Shown: positions 35,307 to 44,859, counted from the first letter of the stretch. The stretch is 64,000 bases of DNA from Pseudoxanthomonas sp. SL93 (GCF_026625825.1 NZ_CP113065.1:3587501-3651500); one strand, 5' to 3'. The notes: generated by a model from the sequence alone, not told the origin. Numbers and translations: made by a program.

Positions 35307-38108
35307 TTACGCCGTCGGGTAAATCACCCCACGTCCTGTGTGGTGGTCGTCAACCGAAAGCTGCTTCCCCCAGCCCGCCGCCTTCCACTTGCCGGAGCCA
35401 AGGCAGTCCAGTGGTTGCTGTACAAGCATGCGATCGGCATCCATCTGAAGAATGTCGCCGCCCACGATGTGCCCAACATCTTTGATGAACGCGCACGCTC
35501 CCGTGTGAAGTTGCTCAATCGCAGCAAGTTGTGCCCGGGTGCGAGATTCTTCGGCATGCACAGGATCGATGTCGCCAGTTGTCGTGTTGCGCTCCAAGCT
35601 CAATAACTGCCCCTGAGGCGCGGTAAGCATGGACTCAAGCAAGATGTCATGCCGGAAGAGGGGGCTGAGTGCCTTGGGTCCATGCAGGCGCTCGTCGTGA
35701 TACCGCGCCGCCAAATTACCGGGTACGGAGCGGGCCCGTTCGGTCAGGCCGAAGTAGGCGCCGTTCATCGTCGTACCGGTCAAGCGAGATAAACATGACT
35801 GAATCGTGCCCGAATATCCCACATCCGAGATTAGCGGGCGTGACGTGCCGATGTGCGTATTCCAGTAGTGGAGGTATGTTTCGCGTTCCATCGCGGCGAC
35901 TTCGAGAACTCTCTTCATGCTTGGGATCAGCGCATTTACGACATGGTCTCTTTGCTCGGGGAGGGTGACATATGACCTGGTGAGATCAATCGGTACTTGC
36001 TCAGCGACGCGCCGGCCCATCCGGGCCACCAGCAGATCGTGCAGTGAGCCCTCATATGATCCTTGCAAAAGGGTGGTTACATCGTCCGCAGACTGGAGAC
36101 TGGCCATGCCGGTGCTGCGTCGTGAGGCCAGAAGATAGATTCCTTCGGCGCGATCAAGGCTGGGCACGAACAGCCTCATTTGCTCGTAGCCGCGCTTGAG
36201 CAAATATCCTTCACGGCTGAGGAATACTATTTTTTCAGCTTCTGTAGACAAGGCGTGGCGCGCCAGCCATGCGAGGTAGTCTACAAGAAGGGGTCCCAGC
36301 ACCAGGTAGCCGGCAAGTTCCGGATCCTGTATTTCCAGCGAGATTCCAAAGCATCGGGGATTCTCGTCAGCCAGGCGCGTGAGGCGTCTGGCGACGAGGC
36401 CCACCCATAACTGATCCTGCCAGGATGCGGACGTTGTAAGTTGGAGTGAGCGAAGTGCAGGCACTGCCTGCACCAATGCATTCGGGCGCAGAACATGGAT
36501 CGGCTGCATCAGCCCGTGAGCGAGCGGCTTGTGCACGTCCGCAAGTTCGTTGTCGCCCACATGAAGCCACTTCGCCCCCGTAACGCCCATTTTCTTGCCA
36601 ATCAGGTCCCAGGTGGTCCCGTCGTCCTTGCGGGTAGCTGTCTCGCAGGAAGAAAAAACTTCCGTCGTGACCGAGCCTGCCTCGCCGGGCAGCACCGACT
36701 TCAACTCGTTCGCACCGAGATACATGTCAGATATTGCAATGACCCGCACGCCCTTGGCGCCGAGTTCTGCAGCAGCAGCGATAACCGCTGGCCTTGGCGC
36801 CAGAATTCTTCGCTCGAATTGAAGCTCCAGCTCCCTGACGCTGGAGAGTAATGTTTCATCGATGCCAGAAAGCTTTTCGAGCTCGGCGTATATGACATGG
36901 ATGGAAACATCACTTCCCTGCTTCGCGCGCGCCACCGACTCGGCGCGTGAGCGCAATTCGGTGAAGCCATCGATGGAAAAAAGCTCGTGGATAAGATGGC
37001 CAAAGTACGCCCGTGCACCAGAGGGTGTAAGAAAGGCGCGAGTCACCAGAGTGTCGTAGATATCGAACGAGGCCAGACGAAGGTTCTGGGATCTTCCCTG
37101 TATCTTGTCGCGTACCGATGAGGAAAAGTACGCAGCCCAGTTCTTGCTTCCATTGGCGTGGATAATCTGTTTTCCATCTTGAGGCATGACGCCGATGCGC
37201 TGGCCGCCATGCTTTATCAGTTCCGCAAAGAGACGCTCGATCGCATGGTGGAGCGTGCCGTCGGTCTGCCCGGACTCGATTGGAAAATCTGACGTGCGAA
37301 GATCGAGATCAAACAGCGGCCTCAGTCCTGAGACGCGCGACCAGAACATGGATCCGGCAGGGAAATCAATGTAATCTTCTGGATTGATTTCGATTCTGAG
37401 CATCCTCCCCAGGAGGCGTGCATGCGCGGCATTGGATAGCCACGTGTGAGCAGACAGGGGGATCGATGTGAAGGTTTCTGGGTAAACCATGCCCAGATCA
37501 GCGTTGGAGTCGAACAGTCCGGTGATCCAGGAGATCCTTTCGGGGCTCCCCAGAAGTGAATCGAGCAAATAGCGACGCCAGTCATGTTGTTCCATGCCGG
37601 TGTAGAGCGATTTCTTCGTGTGGATATGACAAATCAGATCAAGCTTCGATACTTCGCTATGGAACTCGACAAGCAGTGGGGCAATGTCCCTCCCTCTGTT
37701 CTCGACGACACGAATCGTGACGCGAGATACATTTGGCAAGCCACCGAAAACTTCATGCAGTCGACCGGTGATGCTCTCATCGGTGGTTGATATCAATAAC
37801 TCGAAAGGAAGCGGAATTCTGGATAGATAATCCACGAACTCGTCAGCCAAATCCTCGTAGAAGATGTGTGCTACGACACCGACTTTCAGCGATATATCAG
37901 CAAGCGGCGTTGGAGGAGCCAGCAATGAATTCTGGCAGTGCGCGGTGCTGTCGGATGATCGATGCGTCGCGCCGCGAACCCAGCGCACGAATCCGTTGAA
38001 GCCGAGCGCATGCGTAACTTCATAGGCACGAAGGAGCAGAGAAATCAGCCCTCTTGCACCGCCACCTCTCAATTTGTACGAGCGCAGCAGAGCCTCAAGA
38101 GTTTTCAT
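35307..38108 (-). CDS. RgpF-type rhamnan synthesis domain fused to HAD domain
   Basis: Predicted 933 residues. Residues about 72-325 match the rhamnan-synthesis F domain (VGVVAHIFYEDLADEFVDYL, ENRGRDIAPLL, HIHTKKSLY at 161-169, YIDFPAGSMFWSR). Residues about 345-560 are HAD-like: motif I SFDIYDTLVTR (347-357), AISDMYLGANEL, and HVGDNELADVHKP. The remaining C-terminal 350 residues contain LSREGYLLKRGYEQMR and DVGYSGTIQSCL, common in large capsule/O-antigen proteins but undefined. It probably takes part in rhamnose-containing surface polysaccharide synthesis. The DNA is more A/T rich than its neighbours. No adjacent sugar genes. Confidence 0.78.
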   Translation of the reverse strand: MKTLEALLRSYKLRGGGARGLISLLLRAYEVTHALGFNGFVRWVRGATHRSSDSTAHCQNSLLAPPTPLADISLKVGVVAHIFYEDLADEFVDYLSRIPLPFELLISTTDESITGRLHEVFGGLPNVSRVTIRVVENRGRDIAPLLVEFHSEVSKLDLICHIHTKKSLYTGMEQHDWRRYLLDSLLGSPERISWITGLFDSNADLGMVYPETFTSIPLSAHTWLSNAAHARLLGRMLRIEINPEDYIDFPAGSMFWSRVSGLRPLFDLDLRTSDFPIESGQTDGTLHHAIERLFAELIKHGGQRIGVMPQDGKQIIHANGSKNWAAYFSSSVRDKIQGRSQNLRLASFDIYDTLVTRAFLTPSGARAYFGHLIHELFSIDGFTELRSRAESVARAKQGSDVSIHVIYAELEKLSGIDETLLSSVRELELQFERRILAPRPAVIAAAAELGAKGVRVIAISDMYLGANELKSVLPGEAGSVTTEVFSSCETATRKDDGTTWDLIGKKMGVTGAKWLHVGDNELADVHKPLAHGLMQPIHVLRPNALVQAVPALRSLQLTTSASWQDQLWVGLVARRLTRLADENPRCFGISLEIQDPELAGYLVLGPLLVDYLAWLARHALSTEAEKIVFLSREGYLLKRGYEQMRLFVPSLDRAEGIYLLASRRSTGMASLQSADDVTTLLQGSYEGSLHDLLVARMGRRVAEQVPIDLTRSYVTLPEQRDHVVNALIPSMKRVLEVAAMERETYLHYWNTHIGTSRPLISDVGYSGTIQSCLSRLTGTTMNGAYFGLTERARSVPGNLAARYHDERLHGPKALSPLFRHDILLESMLTAPQGQLLSLERNTTTGDIDPVHAEESRTRAQLAAIEQLHTGACAFIKDVGHIVGGDILQMDADRMLVQQPLDCLGSGKWKAAGWGKQLSVDDHHTGRGVIYPTA

Positions 38109-38157
38109 GAGTTAGCGGAAGCGAAGGGGGCGATCGTCTGTTGATGATGCACTGTGG

Positions 38158-39771
38158 TCACAGGTTCTGGTAATTCGGCCCCGAGCCACCTTCCGGGGTG
38201 ACCCAGGTGATGATCTCGTAGGGGTCCTTGATGTCGCAGGTCTTGCAGTGCACGCAGTTGGCGGCGTTGATCTGCAGGCGCCGGCCTTCGGTGGCGTCCT
38301 CGACGATCTCGTAGACGCCGGCGGGGCAGAAGCGGGTGCAGGGGTTGTCGTATTCGGTGGTGCAGCGAGTGATGCAGATGGACGTATCGGCCACCTTCAG
38401 GTGCACGGGCTGGTCTTCGTCGTGCTCGGTGGCGGCGAAGTAGACGCCCTGCAGGCGATCGCGCGGCGCGAGGCTGCGATCGACGTAGTCGCGCTTGGGC
38501 TGTTCGTGTTCGCCCACCTTGTCGAGTGATGACCAGTCGGGCGTGATCTTCAGGGTCCACGGCGAGCGGCCACCCACCGCCGTTTCCCAGGCGGCATTCA
38601 ACAGCCCGAACCACAGGCCCTTTTTGAAACCGGGCTTGATGTTGCGGACCTGCTTCAGCTCCGCCATGGCGTCCGAGCCGCGGAGTTTCGCGTCGAAACC
38701 GGCGGGCCTGAGGTCATTCGCCATCAGGTGCTCGGCGGCAAGCATGCCGCTGCGGATCGCCTGGTGGGTGCCCTTGATCTTGGGGACATTGAGCAGGCCG
38801 GCAGTGTCGCCGATCAGCAGCGCACCCGGCATTTCCACTTTCGGCAGCGACTGCCAGCCGCCGGTGACGATGGCGCGCGCACCGGCCGACAATATCGTTC
38901 CGCCATCCAACAGGGACTTGATCAGGGGATGGTTCTTCCACTGCTGGAAGGCTTCCCACGGTTTGTATTCGGGATCCTTGTAGTCGAGTCCGCTGACGTA
39001 ACCCAGCGCGACCCGGTCGCCATCCAGGTGGTACAGGAAGCTGCCGCCATAGGTGTCGTTGTCGGCCGGCCAGCCGATGGTGTGCACGATCTTGCCGGGC
39101 GTGACGCGGCCGGCCGGCACCTGCCAGAGTTCCTTGATGCCGATGGAATAGGCCTGCGGGTCGCTGTCCTTGTCCAGCTGGAACTGCTTGACGAGGCGCT
39201 TCGTCAGGTGCCCGCGGGCACCTTCGGCCAACACCGTGACCTTGGCGCGGATGTCGATGCCCTGCGTGAATCCCGGCTTGTGCGAACCGTCCTTCGCCAC
39301 ACCCATGTCGCCGATGCGCACGCCGGTCACCGCGCCGCTCTCATCGTGCAGCGTCTCCGAGGCCGCGAAGCCCGGGTAGATCTCGACCCCCAGCGCTTCG
39401 GCCTGCGGCGCCAGCCATGCGCACATCGCGCCCAGGCTGACGATGAAGTTGCCATGGTTGCGCATGCCGGGCGGCACGATCGGAAACTTGTGGCCGCCCT
39501 CCTTGTTCAGCAGCCAGAACTCGTCTTCGCCCGCGGGTACGCATACCGGTGGCGGGTTGTCGCGCCATCCGGGCAGCAGGGCATCCAGCGGGCCGGGTTC
39601 GATCACCGCCCCGGACAGGATATGCGCACCGATGGTGCTGGCTTTCTCGATGACGCAGACGGAGAAGTCGGGATTAAGCTGTTTCAAGCGGATCGCAAAC
39701 GCCAGCCCCGCGGGGCCCGCGCCGACGGTCACGACGTCGTACTCCATTACATCGCGTTCGACATCGGACAT
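38158..39771 (-). CDS. Electron transfer flavoprotein-ubiquinone oxidoreductase
   Basis: Predicted 537 residues. The FAD Rossmann motif is VVTVGAGPAGLAFAIRL (14-30), with VLAEGARGHLTKRLVKQF and GALLIGDTAGLLNVPKIKG in the middle. The 4Fe-4S cluster Cys residues are in the C-terminal CTRFCPAG, NCVHCKTCDIKDP region. It oxidises ETF (etfB-etfA, 8 kb away in this window) and reduces ubiquinone at the inner membrane. Confidence 0.95.
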   Translation of the reverse strand: MSDVERDVMEYDVVTVGAGPAGLAFAIRLKQLNPDFSVCVIEKASTIGAHILSGAVIEPGPLDALLPGWRDNPPPVCVPAGEDEFWLLNKEGGHKFPIVPPGMRNHGNFIVSLGAMCAWLAPQAEALGVEIYPGFAASETLHDESGAVTGVRIGDMGVAKDGSHKPGFTQGIDIRAKVTVLAEGARGHLTKRLVKQFQLDKDSDPQAYSIGIKELWQVPAGRVTPGKIVHTIGWPADNDTYGGSFLYHLDGDRVALGYVSGLDYKDPEYKPWEAFQQWKNHPLIKSLLDGGTILSAGARAIVTGGWQSLPKVEMPGALLIGDTAGLLNVPKIKGTHQAIRSGMLAAEHLMANDLRPAGFDAKLRGSDAMAELKQVRNIKPGFKKGLWFGLLNAAWETAVGGRSPWTLKITPDWSSLDKVGEHEQPKRDYVDRSLAPRDRLQGVYFAATEHDEDQPVHLKVADTSICITRCTTEYDNPCTRFCPAGVYEIVEDATEGRRLQINAANCVHCKTCDIKDPYEIITWVTPEGGSGPNYQNL

Positions 39772-39845
39772 GGCAGTGCGCTCCAGCGTGGCGTTAGGCT
39801 GCCGGTATTTTCGGGGTTTGCGCGGGGCGGGGCAAATCCGCCAGC

Positions 39846-40475
39846 ATGGTGGCGATGACCATACCCAGGCCCGAGTCGGCGAATGGAGCAGCAGGCGCGC
39901 TTCCCGGCGCGTCGTTGACCTTCGTGCCTGACTGGCTTACGCGTGAACGGGCTGACAGGCTGTTCGATGAGGTGATGCGGGAAACGCCGTGGGAAGTCCA
40001 CCGCATCCGGATGTTCGGGCGCATGGTGGATTCGCCGCGCCTGAGCTGCTGGATGGGCGACCCGCAGGCGATGTACCGCTACTCCGGCGCGGATTTCGTG
40101 CCGCATGCGTGGGTCCCCGCATTGGCCGACCTTCGTGCGCGCGTGCAGCGAGAGACCGGAAGTCCGTTCAACAGCGTTCTCGCCAACCTGTACCGGAGCG
40201 GCCGCGACGCCATGGGCTGGCACAGCGATGATGAGCTGGAACTGGGGGCGCAACCGGTGATCGCATCGGTCAGCCTGGGGGCAACACGACGTTTCCTGCT
40301 GAAGCATCGGCAGCAGCCGGATACGAAACTCGCGCTCGAACTGCCGCATGGCAGCCTGCTGGTCATGGCGGGCGACACCCAGCGCCTGTATCGGCATGCG
40401 CTGCCGCGTACGGCGCGACCGGTGGGGCCACGCATCAATCTGACGTTCCGCTGGATTGATCCCGCCCTGCGGTGA
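39846..40475 (+). CDS. AlkB-like 2OG-Fe(II) dioxygenase (ALKBH2/3 type)
   Basis: Predicted 209 residues. The iron ligands are H126-x-D128 (GWHSDDE) and H184 (LYRHALPRT), and the 2-oxoglutarate Arg is in PRINLTFRW. The YRSGRDAMGWHSDDE and SVSLGATRRFLL motifs match the AlkB homologues that repair N1-methyladenine and N3-methylcytosine by oxidative demethylation. An alternative start at 39855 exists. Transcribed alone, divergent from the ETF-QO gene. Confidence 0.92.
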   Translation: MVAMTIPRPESANGAAGALPGASLTFVPDWLTRERADRLFDEVMRETPWEVHRIRMFGRMVDSPRLSCWMGDPQAMYRYSGADFVPHAWVPALADLRARVQRETGSPFNSVLANLYRSGRDAMGWHSDDELELGAQPVIASVSLGATRRFLLKHRQQPDTKLALELPHGSLLVMAGDTQRLYRHALPRTARPVGPRINLTFRWIDPALR

Positions 40476-40488
40476 AGACTTGGCGGTG

Positions 40489-41121
40489 TCAGCGCTTGGT
40501 CGGCGTGTCGCCGTAGCCGGTCTGCAGGACCCACCCGGCGATGTCGCGCGTGGAGGCGGCCAATGCCTGTTCGAACGCGGCGGCCACCTGCGGGATCTCG
40601 GCGCCGTTGGCCGGTTGCCGGCTCAGGAACGTACGCGAGGCCACCACGCGCTGGTCGCGGTTGTAGACCAGTTTCGCACTGACTTCGACCACCGCCGAAG
40701 GCGTGGCTTCACCGGCGTAGTCGGCCTCGAACCGTCGCAGGTCCATCACCAGCTTGTAGTCGCCCAGGATGCCGGCATCCGCACTGGCGACGGCACCGAT
40801 GCGGCCGGAGTCCTCCAGCGTGCGCTGGATGGCGTCCTGCAGCAGGTCGGTGGCCGGTTGCGCCCACGTCGCGCCGCGGTAGACCTGCAGTTCGCCGGGG
40901 ACCGGACGGACGCTGATGCGTGGGCTGTCGACGACGCGCGCGGCGGTGGGTTTGGCAATCACCAGCGTCCACGGTACGGAAGGCCAGCTGGCCTCCGGCG
41001 CGACGCGGATATCCGGCGAATAGATCGTCACCGGGTCGCGCTGTTCACTGCCCAGGATGGAGCAGCCCGGAACCACCAGCAGCATCAACGACAGGCAAAA
41101 CGGAATACGCAGCGGCTTCAT
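40489..41121 (-). CDS. ABC-type transport auxiliary lipoprotein (MCE system)
   Basis: Predicted 210 residues with a lipoprotein signal (FCLSLMLLVVPGCSIL, lipobox VPGC). The mature part (VTIYSPDIR, SPRISVRPVPGELQVY, DLLQDAIQRTLEDSGRIGAV, YKLVMDLRRFEADY) matches the ABC_trans_aux/PqiC-like family found at the outer membrane with MCE proteins. Last gene of the mlaE-mlaF-mlaD-like operon, overlapping mlaD by four bases. It probably forms the outer-membrane end of the lipid path. Confidence 0.87.
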   Translation of the reverse strand: MKPLRIPFCLSLMLLVVPGCSILGSEQRDPVTIYSPDIRVAPEASWPSVPWTLVIAKPTAARVVDSPRISVRPVPGELQVYRGATWAQPATDLLQDAIQRTLEDSGRIGAVASADAGILGDYKLVMDLRRFEADYAGEATPSAVVEVSAKLVYNRDQRVVASRTFLSRQPANGAEIPQVAAAFEQALAASTRDIAGWVLQTGYGDTPTKR

Positions 41122-42044
41122 TTCGGGTCGAACTCCTTGGGTGCATCGCGGCCCAGCAGGTAGCGCGCGGGGTTGCCTTCCAGCCGGTCGCTGACGCGGC
41201 GCAGATCGCGTACGAGGCCACGCAGTTCGGTCAGCGTGGGGCCAAGCTGGCCAAGGCCGTCGCTGGCGAAGCTGTTGATGGCGGCGCGGTTCTCACCGAG
41301 GATCGCGTCCGCATTGTTGGCGGCGGAATCCAGCTTGGCCAGCGTGCTTTCCAGCTGGTTGAGGATGCCGGGGAGTTCGCGCACCAGGTTCTGGTCCAGC
41401 CGCTGGATGGTGCCATTGGTGGTGGTCAGCGTGGCGTCAAGATTGTTGGCGGCATCGCGCGCGCTGGCGATCAGCGACTGCAGGCCTTCCTCGCGGCTGG
41501 CCAGCGAGCCGCTCAGCGTTTCCAGGTTCTGCAACGTGGTCGTCAGGCTCGCCACGTTCTTGTCGCTCAAGGCCTGGTCCAGCCGCTCGACGATGCGATT
41601 GGCGGTATCGGTGATGTTCTGCAGCGCGGAAGGCGCGGTCTGGATGACCGGCGCCTCGCGCGTATCCACGCTGGTCAGGGCCGGCGCCTGCGGGGTACCA
41701 CCACTCAACTGGATGATGGTCGGGCCGGTCAGGCTGGTGATGGCCAGCTTGGCGCGGGTGTCGGTCTTGATGGGCGTGAAGGATTCCACGCGGATCCGCG
41801 CGATGACCTGGCGCGGATCGTTGGGTGCCAGCGACAGCTTGGTGATGGAGCCCACCGCGATGCCGTTGTACTGCACGGGACTGCCGACCGACAGGCCGGT
41901 GACCGCCTCGCGGAACACCACCTGGTACTCCTGCCAGGTGCGCTCGGACGAGTATTTCGCCGCCCACAGGCCGAACAGCAGCAAGGCGCTGGCAATGATG
42001 ATGGTGAACGCACCGATCAGGACGTAGTTGGCCCGGGTTTCCAT
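41118..42044 (-). CDS. MlaD-like MCE lipid-transport protein
   Basis: Predicted 308 residues. One N-terminal membrane helix (YVLIGAFTIIIASALLLFGLW) anchors a periplasmic MCE domain (about 40-125: VVFREAVTGLSVGSPVQYNG, LTGPTIIQLSGG). A long helical C-terminal region (about 150-295) could extend the hydrophobic tunnel. It works with the permease and ATPase to move phospholipids between membranes. The long tail makes it closer to the larger MCE proteins than to E. coli MlaD. Confidence 0.9.
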   Translation of the reverse strand: METRANYVLIGAFTIIIASALLLFGLWAAKYSSERTWQEYQVVFREAVTGLSVGSPVQYNGIAVGSITKLSLAPNDPRQVIARIRVESFTPIKTDTRAKLAITSLTGPTIIQLSGGTPQAPALTSVDTREAPVIQTAPSALQNITDTANRIVERLDQALSDKNVASLTTTLQNLETLSGSLASREEGLQSLIASARDAANNLDATLTTTNGTIQRLDQNLVRELPGILNQLESTLAKLDSAANNADAILGENRAAINSFASDGLGQLGPTLTELRGLVRDLRRVSDRLEGNPARYLLGRDAPKEFDPK

Positions 42045-42047
42045 GAT

Positions 42048-42857
42048 TCAGACTGCCGTTTGCGTAGTGTGCGACCCGAAGGCCCGTTGCCCGTCGCGCG
42101 CAGCACGCGCACGCGGACCATGGAAGTACTCCTGTACCCAGGGGTGGTCGAACTGCTCCACCTCGTTCAAGGGCGCCACCGTGACCACCTGGCGGTCCGC
42201 AAGCACGGCGACGCGGTCGCAGATAGCGTACAGCGTGTCCAGGTCGTGGGTGATCAGGAAGACCGTCAGCCCCAGCGCTTCCTGCAGGGTCTTGATCAGG
42301 TGGTCGAATGCCGCCGCACCGATCGGGTCGAGCCCGGCCGTGGGCTCGTCCAGGAAGAGCAGGGGCGGATCCAGTGCCAGCGCACGCGCCAGGCCGGCGC
42401 GCTTACGCATGCCACCGGAAAGTTGCGAAGGCAGCTTGTTCAGCGCATCCGCAGGCAGGCCGGCGAGCTTGATCTTCAGCAGGGCGAGTTCGTAGCGCCA
42501 GCTGTCCGGGAGTTCCGGGTGGTGTTCCTTCAGCGGCACCTGCACGTTCTCGCCCACCGTCAGCGACGAGAACAGCGCGCCATCCTGGAACAGCACGCCG
42601 GTGTTGCGTTCGATGTGCTGGCGAGAAGCGACATCGTCGGATCGCGCGTCCACGCCCAGCACCTCGATCTCGCCGGCATCCGGCGTGCGCAGGGCCAGGA
42701 TGGAACGCATGAGCACCGACTTGCCGGTGCCCGAGCCGCCGACCACGCCGAGGATCTCGCCGCGACGCACGTCCAGATCGAGGTCTTCGTGCACGACCTG
42801 TTCGCCAAAGCGATTGACCAGGCGACGGATGCGGATGATGGGGGAGTCGTCTGCCAT
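42048..42857 (-). CDS. MlaF-like ABC transporter ATPase
   Basis: Predicted 269 residues. Walker A GGSGTGKSVL, signature QLSGGMRKRAGLARAL, Walker B LLFLDEPTAGLDP and H-loop FLITHDLD are all present. The sequence VNRFGEQVVHEDLDLDVRRGE is typical of the MlaF subfamily. Its ATG overlaps the permease stop (TCAT on the plus strand), indicating coupling. Confidence 0.95.
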   Translation of the reverse strand: MADDSPIIRIRRLVNRFGEQVVHEDLDLDVRRGEILGVVGGSGTGKSVLMRSILALRTPDAGEIEVLGVDARSDDVASRQHIERNTGVLFQDGALFSSLTVGENVQVPLKEHHPELPDSWRYELALLKIKLAGLPADALNKLPSQLSGGMRKRAGLARALALDPPLLFLDEPTAGLDPIGAAAFDHLIKTLQEALGLTVFLITHDLDTLYAICDRVAVLADRQVVTVAPLNEVEQFDHPWVQEYFHGPRARAARDGQRAFGSHTTQTAV

Positions 42858-43972
42858 CACCAATCCATGTTCATGAACCACAACGCCGCCAGGGCGTCGA
42901 TGATGATCACCAGCGAGATCGTCTGCACCACGCTGGACGTGGTGCGTTCGCCGACCGATTGCGCGGTGCCTTCCACCTGCAGGCCTTCCAGGCAGCCGAT
43001 CAGGCCGATGATCAGCGCGAAGATGGGCGCCTTCGACATGCCGACCAGGAAGTGCCGGACTTCCATCGTCTCGTGCATGCGCGCCAGGTACATCTGCGGT
43101 GGGATGCCCAGGTCGAACGCGCCCACGGTGACGCCGCCGGCCAGGCCGGCCATCATCGCGATGAAGGTCAGCAGTGGCAGCATGACCAGCAGCGCGATCA
43201 GGCGCGGGATCACCAGCAGGTCGATCGGGTCCAGGCCCAGCGTGCGGATCGCATCGATCTCCTCGCGGCTCTTCATCGCGCCGATCTGCGCGGTGAAGGC
43301 GCTGGCCGTGCGACCAGCCAGCACGATGGCGGTCAACAGCACGGCGAACTCGCGCAGGAAGGCGATGCTGACCAGTTCCACCACGTAAATCTCGGCGCCG
43401 AAATCGCGCAGGATGGTGGAGCCGAGGAAGGCGATCACCGCGCCGACCAGGTAGGACAGCAGGATCACCAGCGGCACGGCATCCAGGCCGACGGTTTCCA
43501 TGTGCGAAACCGTGGCGGTGGCGCGGAAGCGGCGTGGCTCCTTCGCCATGCGCACCAGCTTGACCAGGTTCTCGCCGGTGAAGCTGAGCAGCGAGACGAT
43601 CTCCCTGCCGTTTTCCTGCACCTGGTAGCCCAGGCGCGACAGCGCGGCCAGGAAGCCATAGTCCCGCTTGCGCGGTGGGCGGTCGTCGGCGACGTCTTCA
43701 ATCGTGCTGACCAGCGCGCGGTGGTCTTCGCGGAAATCGATGCTGTCCAGTTCCAGCCCGCGCCGCTTGGCGAAGCGCAGCAATTGCAACACTCCGGTGG
43801 AATCGATGCGGCCGATGGCGGTCGCATCGATGCGCGTGACCGCTTCAGGCAGGCCGCGCAATTCCTCCGCCACGACCAGCGCGCTGGCCAGCGTCCAGTC
43901 GCCCGCCAGCCGTACCCGCGTGGGGTCAGCCTGATCGGTTTCGTACTGCGGGCGGGCAGGGGTGGGGGTCAT
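42857..43972 (-). CDS. MlaE-like permease with fused N-terminal STAS domain
   Basis: Predicted 371 residues. Residues about 10-95 are a STAS (MlaB-like) domain with DATAIGRIDSTGVLQLLRF, including the IDSTG site where STAS proteins are phosphorylated. Residues about 125-371 are the MlaE permease: NLVKLVRMAKEPRRFR, IGAMKSREEIDAIRTLGLDP, VEGTAQSVGERTTSSVV. In E. coli the STAS subunit is a separate protein, MlaB. First gene of the lipid-transport operon, overlapping the end of the EamA gene. Confidence 0.92.
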   Translation of the reverse strand: MTPTPARPQYETDQADPTRVRLAGDWTLASALVVAEELRGLPEAVTRIDATAIGRIDSTGVLQLLRFAKRRGLELDSIDFREDHRALVSTIEDVADDRPPRKRDYGFLAALSRLGYQVQENGREIVSLLSFTGENLVKLVRMAKEPRRFRATATVSHMETVGLDAVPLVILLSYLVGAVIAFLGSTILRDFGAEIYVVELVSIAFLREFAVLLTAIVLAGRTASAFTAQIGAMKSREEIDAIRTLGLDPIDLLVIPRLIALLVMLPLLTFIAMMAGLAGGVTVGAFDLGIPPQMYLARMHETMEVRHFLVGMSKAPIFALIIGLIGCLEGLQVEGTAQSVGERTTSSVVQTISLVIIIDALAALWFMNMDW

Positions 43973-44859
43973 GGCATCGCTCGGCCAAGGAGCATACAGG
44001 CTATGCCACTGAACGTGAGCAGCACGCCAGCAAACGCCCGTCGTCCCAGCGGTTCGCGCAGCCACACCGCCGCCAGCACCACCAGGAACACGGACGCGCT
44101 CTCATTGAGGATGGCGGCCACCGACGCGGACGTGTACTTGTAGCCGCCCAGCCAGAACACCATCGACAACCCCTGCCCGATCAGTGCCGCCATCACCAGC
44201 CGGTGCCATGGCACCGCGCGGGGATCGAACCGCATACGCGCCCGCATGGCAGGCCATGCGGCCAGCGCCAGCAGGCCGCTGACGGCGCCCGCCAGCCGGA
44301 CCATCGTTACCCACAGCAGTGGCTGGGCTTCCAGGATGCGCTTCACCATGACCACCGCGACCGCCATCAGGGCGATGGCCAGCATGCCGATGACGATGCC
44401 GCGCACGGTGTGTTGCGGGTGTGTCTTCCATTCCCCGGGTGGCCGGCTGACCAGCAGCACGCCCAGCCCGACGAGGCCGAAACCGACCCATTGCGCGGGA
44501 CCCAGGCGTTCGTCCAGGAAAACAAAGCCGAGCAGCAGCACCAGCGGGCTGTAGAGGTTGCCGATGATGCCCATCCGGCCGGCCCCCAGTTCGTTGAGGG
44601 CGCGGAAGTACAGCGTGTCGGCCAATGCAATGCCGATCACGCCGCTGGCGAGCACGATGGCCAGATCCTGCGTGGGCAGCACCGGCCAGTCGCCCCAGTG
44701 CAGCAGCAGGGTCACCGGGGCCAGCACGCCCAGCACCAGCGTGTTCTTCAGCAGGTTGAGCGCCAGCGGCGGCAGGTACGCACCCAACTGACGCGCCAGG
44801 ATCACGCCCACGGCCCACGTGGCTGCGCTGCCCAGCGCGAGTGCCTCACCGATACCCAT
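43969..44859 (-). CDS. EamA-family drug/metabolite transporter
   Basis: Predicted 296-residue inner-membrane protein with ten hydrophobic segments in two EamA repeats. The repeat ends are GIIGNLYSPLVLLLGFVFLDERLGPAQWVGF and AAILNESASVFLVVLAAVWLREPLG, each with the conserved 'E.L....W.G' pattern. It exports amino acids or metabolites; the substrate is unknown. Its stop overlaps the start of the STAS-MlaE gene, so the five genes 44859-40489 may be one operon. Confidence 0.9.
   Translation of the reverse strand: MGIGEALALGSAATWAVGVILARQLGAYLPPLALNLLKNTLVLGVLAPVTLLLHWGDWPVLPTQDLAIVLASGVIGIALADTLYFRALNELGAGRMGIIGNLYSPLVLLLGFVFLDERLGPAQWVGFGLVGLGVLLVSRPPGEWKTHPQHTVRGIVIGMLAIALMAVAVVMVKRILEAQPLLWVTMVRLAGAVSGLLALAAWPAMRARMRFDPRAVPWHRLVMAALIGQGLSMVFWLGGYKYTSASVAAILNESASVFLVVLAAVWLREPLGRRAFAGVLLTFSGIACMLLGRAMP

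Noticed and set aside
40920..43388. An 822-codon plus-strand open frame across the MCE operon
   Set aside because: It crosses three minus-strand genes with clear ABC/MCE motifs, and its translation shows no family signal or plausible start. It is a shadow of GC-rich coding DNA.
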